64,000 bases of DNA, taken from the NCBI GenBank assembly GCA_014843695.1, contig CM026386.1:85154850-85218849 (forward strand), in the 5' to 3' direction. Numbering within the stretch: the first letter of the stretch is position 1; the number at the start of each line of letters is the position of its first letter. The notes beneath the pieces were generated by a model. It made no database searches. It was not told the DNA's origin and saw nothing but the letters and a program-made list of their open reading frames with translations. The translations under genes and the position numbers were made by a program. The stretch comes from Archivesica marissinica (lineage: Eukaryota > Mollusca > Bivalvia > Venerida > Vesicomyidae). Positions 47,139 to 58,445 of the stretch are shown here, piece after piece.

Positions 47139-50100
47139 TCTGCCTGTTACTTATAGGATGCACACCACTGTATTTTATCCTTCTTCGCGCTATAGTAAAT
47201 CGATCAACTTTCACAGTCAAATGCTCAGTTCCAAACAAGAATCGACATTTACCACATGCAGTTCTGTAAACTCCAGGGCTGCTGCTTGCTGTTAGACACA
47301 AGTAAGTCATGGCATCACCATCAAAGTTTTTCACAATTTTCAAATGTAAACAAACACCGATTAAAAATGGAGCGCGTAGGAATCCTAGCTGTCATGTAGG
47401 GCTGTTTACTCATCAATGCGCTGGAGCAAGTAGTACTGAAATAAATGCACAAAAAGTCTTCTTTAGATGAGCACAAATGCCACAGATGCACCACAATCAC
47501 AGTAAGAAATGCAAACAGTCTCTGGTTCTACAGTAAAACATCATCAAATTATGGTCTGCTTGATTGTAAAAACTACTTTTCTAGGGTACAACGACCCGGA
47601 ACCAATTCCCCAGTGGGGTCACACGTATATATGCACTAACAGTAACAGTTTTGCAAACCTTCAATTTGCTAGTTATTCAAGCTTTTACGTATATTACGAG
47701 AAACAAAACACTACAAGAAGATATCTCGGTCGATTCACTATGATATAGGATTCATTAAAAAAAAAGACAAATGGTCCAGTCTTCGTAGCTCGGAAATGTA
47801 CATATCGAGCAATTCACTGGCTTTACAGAAGGTGCTACCATTTCAAAAGTACTTCATAGATTTTCATGAATTCTGGTGCATAATGACAGCCAGGTAGTGT
47901 ACCTTTTCATTAAAGAGGACAGGAATCTAATTATGAAGATTTGCTTGGCCTTTGGGTTATTATATTGAGAGAAAGACACTTTTCTATGCAAAATAGGAGC
48001 TTTTGATATCACATCAGTGTTACACTTACCTTTTACCTTCCAACAGTGCAGCTACAGGGTCAGTGCTTTGGGGGGAACTGTAGCTACTGTCCACATGGAT
48101 GATTTGACTACTCTGGAACAGGTGGAGTAGGCGGCTGGTGCTACAATGTCTTCCCACACACGGTATACAGCAGCTGAAATTGACGGACAATGACATGATA
48201 CGGCTTAAAACCATTATGAAATTTAGATTGAGGGAGTGTTGCAAGCAAGAATTCAACACATACATGCATGTAGTAAAACATTCAGTCAGGCAACTCTTGT
48301 CAACAATGCCGAAAGAAAGCAATCGCCCAGAGAACTTTGCACGAGTGCTGGATTTGGAAAAAAATCACATGAACAATTCATTGAAAGACATCTCGGAAAT
48401 CATTGGACACACACACACACACGTTGTAACCGAAATCCTCCAGGTACATCTTGACAACCTAGAAACCTAGAACCGGGAAAAGCATAAACAACAGATAAAA
48501 AGACAATACTACAATACATGGTGTCACACAAATAGAGCGCAAATGCGAGATAATACCATCGCTTTCGGAATTCCTGTCCTCGGCTTGCGAACGAATATAA
48601 GTTGGGTTAACTTGATGATCTTGGATTTTAACCCACATATATACTGCCATGGCAGGCAGAATAAAGCAACACTATTGAAAAACAGTTTATTAGAAATCCT
48701 TAAACAGCTCCAGTGGCAGAATGGCAGAATGGCAGAATGTCTGATAATGCCTTAATGGGCTGGAGCCAACCGAAAAGGAGGAGCCTAAAATTGAGAAATA
48801 AAAGATAGCTGCAATTAGTGTTCACATGATTCCATTCCCCCCCACACTGTATTCACCATTATGGGGCAATATGTTGATCATAAACATGGTTCATTCATGT
48901 GTCACTCATGGAAAATGCCTCCATACCTAAGAAACACAGTAAACAACGACTATCTAATGGGTCTAAAATAAAAAGAAATTTTTTTAATTTTTAAAAAAAA
49001 TTAAATTAAATATGAAATTAATGTTGAAATTGTCAAACTTGCATCATTGTTGCTAGATAGTGTCTGTGCCGAATTGCAGACGACACTAAATGATATTCAT
49101 AGCATCTGGTCCAAGGGAAACAACTCCTATCCTCTTCAAATATGTAAAATTAACATTTTAATTTCAAATAAAATTTAAATCTTACTCACCATGATAACAT
49201 CCTCTTCAATTCTGATTTCTACACCAACCAGCTACTTGTGTGTGAAGTTTCATGTCTGTGGGTCCAAAACTTCCTGATTTATTCAAATATAACAACAATT
49301 CTGCCTGTTACTTATAGGATGCACACCACTGTATTTTCTCCTTCGCGCTATAGTAAATCGATCAACTTTCACAGTCAAATGCTCAGTTCCAAACAAGAAT
49401 CGACATTTACCACATGCAGTTCTGTAAACTCCAGGGCTGCTGCTTGCTGTTAGACACAAGTAAGTCATGGCATCACCATCAAAGTTTTTCACAATTTTCA
49501 AATGTAAACAAACACCGGTTAAAAATGGAGCGCGTAGGAATCCTAGCTGTGATGTAGGGCTGTTTACTCATCAATGCGCTGGAGAAGTAATTCTGAAATA
49601 AATGCACAAAAAGTCTTCTTTAAATGAGCACAAATGCCACAGATGCACCACAATCACAGTAAGAAATGCAAACAGTCTCTGGTTCTACAGTAAAACATCA
49701 TCAAATTATGGTCTGCTTGATTGTAAAAACTACTTTCTAGGGTACAACGACCCGGAACCAATTCCCCAGTGGGGTCACACGATATATGCACTAACAGTTT
49801 TGCAAACCTTCAATTTGCTAGTTATTCAAGCTTTTACATATATTACGAGAAACAAAACACTACAAGAAGATCTTTCGGTCGATTCACTATGATATAGGAT
49901 TCATTAAAAAAAAAGACAAATTGTCCAGTCTTCGTAGCTCGGAAATGTACATATCGAGCAATTCACTGACTTTACAGAAGGTGCTACCATTTCAAAAGTA
50001 CTTTATAGATTTTCATGAATTCTGATACATAATGACAGCCAGGTAGTGTACCTTTTCATTAAAGAGGACAGGAATCTAATTATGAAGATTTGCTTGGCCT

Positions 50101-50561
50101 TTGGGTTATTATATTGAGAGAAAGACACTTTTCTATGCAAAATAGGAGCTTTTGATATCACATCAGTGTTACACATACCTCTTACCTTCCAACAGTGCAG
50201 ATACAAGGTCAGTGCTTTGGGGGAATTGTAGCTACTGTCCACATGGATGATTTGACTACTCTGGTACAGGTGGAGTAGGCGGCTGGTGGTACAATGTCTT
50301 CCCACACACGGTATACAGCAGCTGAAATTGACGGACAATGACATGATACGGCTTAAAATCATTATGAAATTTAGATTGAGTGAGTGTTGCCAGTAAGAAT
50401 TCAACACATACATGCATGTAGTAAAACATTCAGTCAGGCAACTCTTGTCAACAATGCCGAAAGAAAGCAACCGCCCAGAGAACTTTGCACGAGTGCTGGC
50501 TTTGGAAAAAAATCACATGAACAATTCACTGAAAGACATCTCGGAAATCATTGGACACACA

Positions 50562-50609
<48 letters not shown>

Positions 50610-51989
50610 CACACGCACACACACACATACACACACACACGTTGTAATCGAAATCCTCCAGGTACATCATGACAACCTAGAAACCTAGAACCGGGAAAAG
50701 CATAAACAACAGATAAAAAGACAATACTACAATACATGGTGTCACACAAATAGAGCGCAAATGCGAGATAATACCATCGCTTTCGGAATTCCTGTCCTCG
50801 GCTTGCGAACGAATATAAGTTGGGTTAACTTGATGATCTTGGAATTTAACCCACATATATACTGCCATGGCAGGCAGAATAAAGCAACACTATTGAAAAA
50901 CAGTTTATTAGAAATCCTTAAACAGCTCCAGTGGCAGAATGGCAGAATGTCTGATAATGCCTTAATGGGCTGGAGCCAACCGAAAAGGAGGAGCCTAAAA
51001 TTGAGAAATAAAAGATAGCTGCAATTAGTGTTCACATGATTCCATTCCCCCCCCCCCCACACTGCATTCACCATTATGGGGCAATATGTTGATCATAAAC
51101 ATGGTTCATTCATGTGTCACTCATGGAAAATGCCTCCATACCTAAGAAACACAGTAAACAACGACTATCTAATGGGTCTAAAATAAAAAGAAAATTTTTT
51201 AATTTAAAAAAAAATTAAATTAAAAATTAAATATGAAATCAATGTTGAAATTGTCAAACCTGCATCATTGTTGCTAGATATTGTCTGTGCCGAATTGCAG
51301 ACGACACTAAATGATATTCATAGCATCTGGTCCAAGGGAAACAACTCCTATCCTCTTCAAATATGTAAAATTAACATTTTAATTTCAAATTTCAAATAAA
51401 ATTTAAATTTTACTCACCATGATAAAATCCTCTTCAATTCTGATTTCTACACCAACCAGCTACTTGTATGTGAAGTTTCATGTCTGTGGGTCCAAAACTT
51501 CCTGATTTATTCAAATATAACAACAATTCTGCCTGTTACTTATAGGATGCACACCACTGTATTTTCTCCTTCTTCGCGCTATAGTAAATCGATCAACTTT
51601 CACAGTCAAATGCTCAGTTCCAAACAAGAATCGACATTTACCACATGCAGTTCTGTAAACTCAGGGCTGCTGCTTGCTGTAGACACAAGTAGTCATGGCA
51701 TCCATCAAAGTTTTCCAAATTTTCAAATGTCAACAAAAACACCGGTTAAACATGGGAGCGCGTAGGAATCCTAGCTGCTCATGTAGGGCGGTTACCATCA
51801 ATGCGCTGCGAGCAAGTAGTACTGAAATAAATGCACAAAAAGTCTTCTTTAGATGAGCACAAATGCCACAGATGCACCACAATCACAGTAAGAAATGCAA
51901 ACAGTCTCTGGTTCTACAGTAAAACATCATCAAATTATGGTCTGCTTGATTGTAAAAACTACTTTCTAGGGTACAACGACCCGGAACCA
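47139..51989. repeat. Tandem duplication with 2.16-2.23 kb period
   Basis: The landmark CGACCCGGAACCA ends at 47604, 49760 and 51989 (periods 2156 and 2229 bp). In the first two copies it is followed by ATTCCCCAGTGGGG, in the last by unique sequence, which fixes the right boundary of the unit at 51989. The left boundary is lost in the gap, so more copies may exist. Copies are about 97% alike by eye. Differences include a (GCAC)n expansion near 50565-50610, where the first copy has only a short (AC)n. No domain was recognised inside. A minus-strand frame with ASSSPGVYRTACGKCRFLFG recurs in each full copy (47343-47139 and 49501-49290) but is unidentified. Confidence 0.95.
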
Positions 51990-52121
51990 GGGAACTGTGT
52001 AGTTCATAACCGATACACCTGTGTCAACTCCATGCAATGTAACTGGGACTCTCAGTGCGGGAGTAACCTTGTCAACGCGAAATACTTCCTAACTGCCCCG
52101 ATACTCTACAGTGAAAACTGA
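51969..52121 (+). CDS. Candidate terminal exon encoding a small Cys-rich segment
   Basis: After a T-rich acceptor (CTACTTTCTAG) the frame reads GYNDPEPGNCVVHNRYTC, then Asn-Ser-Met-Gln-Cys-Asn-Trp and a further Cys, ending at a stop at 52119-52121. Four Cys in about 20 residues suggest an extracellular module, unidentified. In the two upstream copies of the 2.2-kb duplication only the first seven residues remain and the rest is replaced, so only the last copy keeps the exon. No upstream exon was identified. Confidence 0.3.
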   Translation, partial: GYNDPEPGNCVVHNRYTCVNSMQCNWDSQCGSNLVNAKYFLTAPILYSEN

Positions 52122-52149
52122 GTCTACAAATTCATTTGAACCTTCATGA

Positions 52150-52757
52150 TCTGCCTTTTCCTCTGCAACATCCCGAACACGACCCTGATCTATCTGATGT
52201 TTGTTTATTTGTATCTGAAGATCTGGAGACATTTGACCTACATTCAGATTTTAGATGTCCTACTTTGTTACATTTGTAACATATTGCGTTTTTATGCCTG
52301 CATTCATCCCGTATGTGATTACTAAGTCCTCATCGCTCACATTTCTTGTGATTATTGGGTGCTTTGGCTGCCGGGTTATACTAATATTGCCTCTTCCGCT
52401 CAAAACCTACTTGTTCACTTCACTAGGACCGCCAATACTATGCACATTCTTAGATACAGCTTCTTCTGCCAATGCAATGTCCAATGCCTGGTCAAAAGTG
52501 TAAGTCTTTGACAACAATTTCTTTTGGATTCCGCCAGACAATAAACCACAGACGAACCTGTATCTCGGGCTTTGCTTCAACTGATCACCAGCGAACTCAC
52601 AGTATGTCGACAGCTGCTTCAAATGTGTCGCAAAATCTGTGATACTCTGACCTGACATCTGCTGAGTGAAACTTAAAACGCTCCCCCAACTACTACTGGG
52701 TTTGCCAGTACCAATGTTGACGATATCAACAATTGTCATCAAAAAAACAAATGTCAA
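52150..52757 (-). pseudogene. Gypsy-type LTR retrotransposon gag remnant
   Basis: On the minus strand the capsid-like segment includes SITDFATHLKQLSTYCEFAG and RFVCGLLSGGIQKKLLS, a typical Ty3/Gypsy gag pattern. Two CCHC zinc knuckles follow in another frame. The second (CYKCNKVGHLKSEC) is complete; the first reads C-E-R-stop-G-L-S-N-H-I-R-D-E-C, its second Cys having become TGA. A further stop lies between capsid and knuckles. No protease, RT or LTR was found nearby, so this is a dead fragment. Confidence 0.75.
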
Positions 52758-52794
52758 TAACGTAACAATTACGAACTATTATGACAATCTTTGA

Positions 52795-53395
52795 CTGACC
52801 ATTAGTCTTGACAACGTCAACAGGACTTTTATTCCATGAATATTCCAGCCAGATTGAAGTATGAACGAGTACAGTAAGTTCTTCAAACGGCCTCAATTAT
52901 TATTACAATGTATCTCAAATGATGTAAATGTGATTGGGTTTTAATTGGAAACCGTGCAAAATGTTTCATATGCCGAATAAGTGTTAAATTAATGTGAAAC
53001 AACTTGAGAAGTTGTCATTGGGGCGCACAGGGTATATTTTAAACATAATTTTCATAAATCATTATAAAGAAAATATATCGTTTCTCACGATTGTTTTGCA
53101 GAATTTGAGCATCAAGTATCAGGATAATCTTTATTAATTAATAGCTTCGGGGGGCGGACGGTTTGCTTACATATCCTGCTTTTTGCTATAGACATACATT
53201 CCATATCCTTTTCATTTTAGTCAATTTGCCTTCGGTTCCACATTCGTAATGCAATACAACAACATGTAATTTTGAAAGTGTGCACATAAAGTCACAACCA
53301 CCGTAGTTCTGGGGTGGGGATGAACTGGCGCATATTCAAAACACAGAATAATTTAATACAAATAGATATTAAGCTTTGCTGAACTACAAAGTGGT
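52795..53395. other. No gene seen
   Basis: AT-rich intergenic sequence without recognisable features. Confidence 0.4.
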
Positions 53396-53397
53396 GT

Positions 53398-53575
53398 GAG
53401 GCGTCCGTGGGCCAGCATCGCATTTGGAATTGAACGGTCCCGGGTGTCATTGAGCAAGGCACCTTACACACATAGCTTAGTATTGTTTAACCGCTTACGT
53501 CGGCTAAGCCTGCCCAGGACAACATGAATAGGCCCGCAAGGTGTTTGACATTAATGGAACATACATACATACAAA
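53398..53575 (+). mobile_element. SINE family D, internally deleted
   Basis: GGCGTCCGTGGGCCAGCATC (diverged head) is joined to GGTCCCGGGTGTCATTGAGC; the B-box and following bases are deleted. The body continues GGCTAAGCCTGCCCAGGACA and CAAGGTGTTTGACATTAATG. Confidence 0.75.
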
Positions 53576-53579
53576 TTGG

Positions 53580-54090
53580 TTTGTTTCGGAAAATGTCGCA
53601 CTTGCCCGGGATTCATACATGGATTACAACTATAATATTACTGAGGAGACCACAGGCGAGAACTGTTTGTTGCCCGGTACCGAGTTGACCACAGCTGGCA
53701 CAAGCTACATTGAATATATACGACGTAGTCTAGAAACTTATACAAATGTGAATGCTTAAATTGTAAAGGAAGAATTAGAAAGAACAGAATTGCAATAAAT
53801 GTAATTCAGTGGCAACCAATGATGATTTTCTGCCACTCATTCTAAATGCAACTACATGCAAATTGTACAAGACTTAGTATATACATATATTACATGTCGT
53901 CTATTGTTGCAACCGTATATAATAATGAGCATGTAGTATTTACTATTCACAGCCATTATAGTGAAAACAGACGGAGAAGAGCTTGACAGGGAGGTAAAAG
54001 TGCAGAGGGGTTGTGGTAGGGGTGGCAGAGAGGAGGTTCTAGAGGTAGAAGTATAGGAAGAGGTAATTATGAATGTTCCATTTATATCGA
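53580..54090. other. No gene supported
   Basis: A plus-strand frame (to 53759) contains MDYNYNITEETTGENCLLPG, protein-like but unidentified and without clear splice context. The rest is AT-rich. Confidence 0.3.
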
Positions 54091-54095
54091 AGAAA

Positions 54096-54290
54096 ATTCA
54101 TGCGGGACCTAGACATGTTTTCCTGGGCAAGCTTGATCGACATAAGCGGGTGACCAGTACTAAGCACTGTGTATGAGGAGCCTTGCTCAATGACACTACA
54201 TTTGTTCCATGACCGAGTATCGAACCTGGTACCATTCAGGCCTTTTATTCCAAATCTGGCGCTCTACCATGGGTGTCACACAATTGAATA
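54096..54290 (-). mobile_element. SINE family D, headed copy lacking the tail
   Basis: On the minus strand: CCATGGTAGAGCGCCAGATT, GGTTCGATACTCGGTCATGG, GTGTCATTGAGCAAGGCTCC and CTTGCCCAGGAAAACATGTC. Confidence 0.75.
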
Positions 54291-54639
54291 CACATTCCAG
54301 CTTTATGTCTTATAACTAACATATCTTGAAATCTAAACCATCAAAGGATCAGTAGCAACATAGCTTTTTGTTGTTTTTGCAATAACTTTTGGAAGATGAT
54401 GTTTGCTGTGCAGACATACATGGTCATTATAATACAGTATTGCGCGCGAGATGGTAGAGGTACATTTGCTCATTCGGATGCGTATCAGTGGTATAAAAAG
54501 TGTTCATCACTGAATCATGGACACAGGGTCACGTCACGCATACAGGAAGTTTATATGAAGCTATTGACAGAATGCTACATCCACTACTTGTCTGCAACAC
54601 CCACTATATCTCCGTGTATGAGTATCTACGGTCACCTGC

Positions 54640-54745
54640 ATCTCAACTCTATAGGTTCAAATTCCATCGGCGGTGTCCAATTATATCAGGTTAGTGGTTT
54701 TACCAGGTGCATGAAATATTGCTCAGAGGGCACCTGGATACATTA
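54640..54745 (+). mobile_element. SINE family A fragment
   Basis: B-box-like AGGTTCAAATTCC followed by GGTTAGTGGTTTTACCAGGT, GCATGAAATATTGCTCAGAG and GGCACCTGGATA, as in the SINE A body. Confidence 0.6.
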
Positions 54746-54749
54746 AGCT

Positions 54750-55780
54750 ATTATGCTGTCAGTAATATACAAATTTCAGAATGACCATAAAATATAGATA
54801 TGCCTGTAAACAGTGTTTTACAAAATGTCATAAATACATATATAAAACTAGGGAATAGCACTTGGATTGCTGGTATTTAATAAAAGATTAGCATGACCCC
54901 GATTCGACATTGACAGGTCAAACACATGGTATTGTTTATTTGACAGTTCATACGAGGTTTCCTACTATAGAAATCAATTGGAGTGGACTCGTCGCTGATC
55001 ACACAGACATTTGACCTAATTCACACACAATCAAACCACTTTCTCCTACATCAGCAAACATCCACAAAGTATATTAACATATTTTTGAGATACCCTGTCC
55101 CCAGACAGACGTAGCTATAAACATTAGCACCCATTCCTACTGCATGGTTAATTGTTGCTTGATGGGGAAAAAGACAAATTGCATTATACATGTAAATGTA
55201 TACCTGTTTATATAATAATAATAAATTAAATAATGTGTGAGAATCTGGTCTATATGGTGCTACCGCAATGGTCTTGGTACCACACGCCTTTATGGAGAAG
55301 GTCCGGGAGTCGAGGCTATCCATAGCTGACTTCCATTCTACTGGGATGTCAACAGTAGAATTGTCTGTAGATGGGGGGAAAGGTCTTACACCGTCTAAGA
55401 ACGTGTGTTCCCACTATGACTGGACACGTTTTGTTACAATTATTGTCTGGGATGACCAGAACAGGAAGATCCAATTTAAAAACGGTAATGTGATGGTAGA
55501 CTCAAAGTACTCCATGTGTGAACGACCAGCAATTGATAAGGCAAGACCAAGAGTGGTGAAATGTTGTAATACAACATCTGATAGTCTCTTGAATCACGAA
55601 AGAGAAAGAGTGGTTACTTGACTACCAGTATGATCAGTATTAATCAATGCTTTAAAAGAACTGCCGTTGATAATAATCTGATGTTCATTCCATGAACCTA
55701 TAAGACGGTTCACAATTTTTTGTTAGTGTTGGGGTAGGTTCGTTTGGGCAACTTGGTCACCAGTCTCTGTTTGGCCCTCA
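54750..55780. other. No gene supported
   Basis: Contains an unidentified 117-codon plus-strand open frame (55268-55621) without domain or splice support. A 17-nt stretch at about 54885 resembles U6 snRNA (see rejected items). Confidence 0.3.
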
Positions 55781-55799
55781 ACAGAGACGGTATCTAGTT

Positions 55800-56045
55800 T
55801 AACGATGGGTGATATTGGGAATTACCTCTTCTGCGACCAAACGACCTTGGTCCGGTGTTCGGCTGCAGGTTTGATCCTTGCGGATGGTAGTCCTGTTGAC
55901 TATAACCAGAAAATTGGTATATCCCAGGTCTATGACTGCGACCCATGTTGGTGCTAAATGGTTGTTGTTGCGGAGAGAATGACTCGTGTTGAATACTATT
56001 AGATAAGACAACGATGATTAAAGTATGTGTACTATGATTATACAA
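55800..56045 (-). CDS. Unidentified Gln/Pro/Gly-rich open frame
   Basis: A minus-strand frame with SPQQQPFSTNMGRSHRPG and YSQQDYHPQGSNLQPN, ending in GPRSFGRRRG at a possible donor GTAATT. The composition resembles a low-complexity or nucleic-acid-binding tail, for example of a retroelement gag or an RNA-binding protein. No domain is recognisable and the acceptor is weak. It may equally be non-coding. Confidence 0.2.
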
Positions 56046-56314
56046 TGAAGCTTAGGACTATGTGGACTGTCTTATTGTGTATCTGTACTAAGATAATTCA
56101 TAACTGATCCGAGAGTACATATAAGTATAGCATGTCATACAGATATATAACCGGTAATAACAGATCTCCCTTATACATGGGGCATTATAATTGTGTCCAC
56201 ATATCACATTCACAACTTCAGCCTACTATGCTGTTTGGCCATCTTTTTAACATATTTAGGAATGACCAAACTAGTATGGGGGACCCCTAAAAATATACAC
56301 AAACATCTAAACAA

Positions 56315-56770
56315 ATGGCGTGGATATCTCCAATAACATGTCGTGGGACGCTCACATGAATAGGTCAACAAAGAAAGCTAATCAAACATTAGGGCTTCTA
56401 CGTAGAATCATCCAAGTCAAATCCGATACCCCTGAGGTCCACGGCTTACCAGACTCTAGTGAAACCCTAGCTGGAATATGGCTCCTAGATTTGATCGCTC
56501 ATACCCAAACACTGAGAGACCAAATTGAAAGTGTCCAGCGAAGAGCGGCCCGTTGGATAAAGGCTGACTTCTATCGTACCTCTAGTGTTACAGACATGCT
56601 ACATTCCCTAAATCTACGTAGACTACATCAACGGCGTATTGACAATAGGTTATCCCTAATATATAAAATGCATAATGATCTGGTTGCTATCCCCATTGAA
56701 AATTAACTAGTTCCCCTCTCCCGTCCCACACGCCACTGCCATTCCTTAAGCTCTAGGTTAATTGACCTTT
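56315..56770 (+). pseudogene. LINE reverse transcriptase, C-terminal fragment
   Basis: Reads VDISNNMSWDAHMNRSTKKA, NQTLGLLRRIIQVKS, a deleted middle, then QIESVQRRAARWIKADFYRT and LHQRRIDNRLSLIYKMHNDL. After a stop, LVPLSRPTRHCHS continues the frame. The LG.T...L.W..H and QIE.VQRRAARW patterns are standard for the 3' end of Jockey/CR1-like LINE ORF2. The stop and truncations make it dead. Confidence 0.8.
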
Positions 56771-57500
56771 CTGCCGATTTTGATTGACAGCTGGCGTTAG
56801 CCAATCGCATCGCACCATTCGCGCACACCCCCGGCAACGGTTTATCGCCGCCATCTTGTTAGACAAACAATGCATATTAGACAAATTAGTAACGAGTAGA
56901 CAAATTTGAAAAGGCGTGAATTTGATCGAAAATACGGGTTTAAAATTGTTTTAATGATGTTGAAAATGTGTAGCTTTGGTGTGTGGGTTAGTTATAGTAC
57001 TAGATTAGTCGATATCCTGGTGATCGACGTTAAATTCAACCCATTTCAAAATCCTTGGACAAATCTAAAAGTGTTTATATGAGACCACAAAATTCCAGAC
57101 AGCTGCTTTAAAAACAATGCATCTATAATAACACCGACTGACCCCATACTGTCATCCTTTTCTCGCAAACACAGCAATCAAATTTAAGCGTGTCACACTG
57201 TTTATTGGGAGTAATCAACAAATTACCGACTACCGGTACATCACAGAGACCGCCGACTTATAATGTCCCGATACAGATCTGATCAAGATCAAAGTATTGC
57301 ACATCGGAATTTAGCACTGATTGTGCTAATTGGTCAATTATAAAATGTGTGCACATAATTATAGTATTGATTACTACACCGAGTCATTGTTTTATCGTTC
57401 TGTCAGACAAACAAGTTATTTAGTAAAATTTTAATCAAATCTGATAACGAGTGATCGTGATCTGAAATTATTTTTTGAAAATTAATTACAATTAATTAAT
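56771..57500. promoter_or_regulatory. Possible promoter region upstream of the THAP-like exon
   Basis: A relatively CpG-rich patch at 56790-56860 contains AGCCAATCGC (CCAAT-type) and CGCCGCCATCTTG, whose complement matches the YY1-type CAAGATGGCGGC. These motifs are common near metazoan promoters. No other feature was seen. The link to the exon at 57518 is inferred from position only. Confidence 0.3.
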
Positions 57501-57517
57501 GCTGTCTGTCATTGACA

Positions 57518-57718
57518 ATGGTGAAAAGATGTAGTTACGGGCTGTGTGACAGTGATAGTAGATATCCAGATCAATTGATAGGCGACGTTAAATTAGTGCC
57601 ATTTCCAAAACCTAAGACAAATCTTGAAAAATGTCTAAGGTGGATCAAGTTGTATGGACGACCAAACGACCAGCTGAATACATCCAAAATTAATGCAAAC
57701 AGATATATTTTCACAAAA
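57518..57718 (+). CDS. THAP-like zinc-finger first exon
   Basis: A 67-codon open frame starts at ATG 57518 and ends at a strong donor GTAAGT (57719-57724), phase 0. It contains MVKRCSYGLCDSDSRYP, VKLVPFPKPKTNLEKC, LRWIKLYGRPNDQLN and INANRYIFTK. The C-x4-C pair, the FP.P.K.. block, the W and the ending just before an expected His-Phe match THAP-type DNA-binding domains of invertebrate genes and P-element-related transposons. The third zinc ligand (usually Cys in a Y-V-C-S-K-H-F-like end) reads Phe here, so zinc binding may be impaired. Downstream exons were not found before the convergent ORF at 58.0-58.3 kb. It could be a gene start or a transposon remnant. Confidence 0.5.
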
Positions 57719-57729
57719 GTAAGTTGAAA

Positions 57730-58020
57730 TTAATTTATTTATACATTATAAAATATTTCAACAAATATATTCTGCATGTATAGATATACTGTTCACAAGA
57801 GATATGTGAGTATAATGGTGATTAAAATTATACATGTGGTTCATACATAGTGTCGTGGATGGTGCACTAGGGACCAGATAGTATTAATAGTACCCATGCA
57901 TGTGCAGAGTTGTGGGATTCCCATATTAGCTCAGTGAACGTACTGGTGTTCAGTTTATGGGCCTAGTGTTCGAGTCTTCTAGGAGGCATAGGGTCGAGTC
58001 TCTCAAGACTTAATTAAATG
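57730..58020. other. No gene seen
   Basis: AT-rich sequence after the THAP-like exon, presumably its intron. No second THAP exon was recognised. Confidence 0.35.
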
Positions 58021-58029
58021 ATTAACTTA

Positions 58030-58254
58030 AATATGTTCACTCTTCCGTTGACTGCGAAAGCATTTTCCACGAACACTTAACACGTCCTCATCCGTTAAAT
58101 ATATCTGTACTTCAGAGAAATAACCTTCACTGAAGAACCTAAACCATTGCTGTCTTGCTTTCAACGAGATATTCTTATCTGGGTAAAATAAAACCGAGAA
58201 ATTCGACGGAATTTTATCTAGATCAACTCGATGCAGGTCTGCGTTAGACGCCAT
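58030..58254 (-). CDS. Exon-like ORF resembling the N-terminal part of SWIM/YqaJ-type invertebrate proteins
   Basis: From ATG 58254 (context AACAAAATGG) the frame reads about 75 residues including VDLDKIPSNFSVLFYPDKN, ARQQWFRFFSEGYFSEVQIY and VRGKCFRSQRK. A possible donor GTGAAC at 58040-58035 would end the exon at 58041; otherwise a stop follows at 58029-58027. The FFSEGY...V.GKCFRSQRK block is reminiscent of large invertebrate families with SWIM zinc finger and YqaJ-like nuclease domains, recalled from memory and not checked. It converges on the THAP-like exon and lies next to a transposon nest, so a mobile-element origin is possible. Confidence 0.4.
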
Positions 58255-58445
58255 TTTGTTAGATAGCTTTCTCGCGTGGCTACAGCGAGCACCTGTAACT
58301 ATGGGAGCGTGCCTAAGTAGCGTTTGCAGAAAGATCAATTATAGCAACTATAGAGTACTACAATTTTTCCTTTTTTCCAAGTACAATATAGTATTTGAAC
58401 CACCCCCCTAGGACATTGTCCATCTCCCTACCATCTGAATCTGAA

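Noticed and set aside
48138..51074. Several 60-155 codon frames inside the 2.2-kb duplication
   Set aside because: Frames differ between copies through small indels, run through (CA)n tracts, and show no domain. Coding is not supported except as noted for one recurrent frame.
54880..54905. 17-nt stretch close to an internal part of U6 snRNA
   Set aside because: The stretch AAGATTAGCATGACCCC differs from the U6 segment as I recall it at one base, but similarity stops at once on both sides. Too short to call an snRNA gene or pseudogene.
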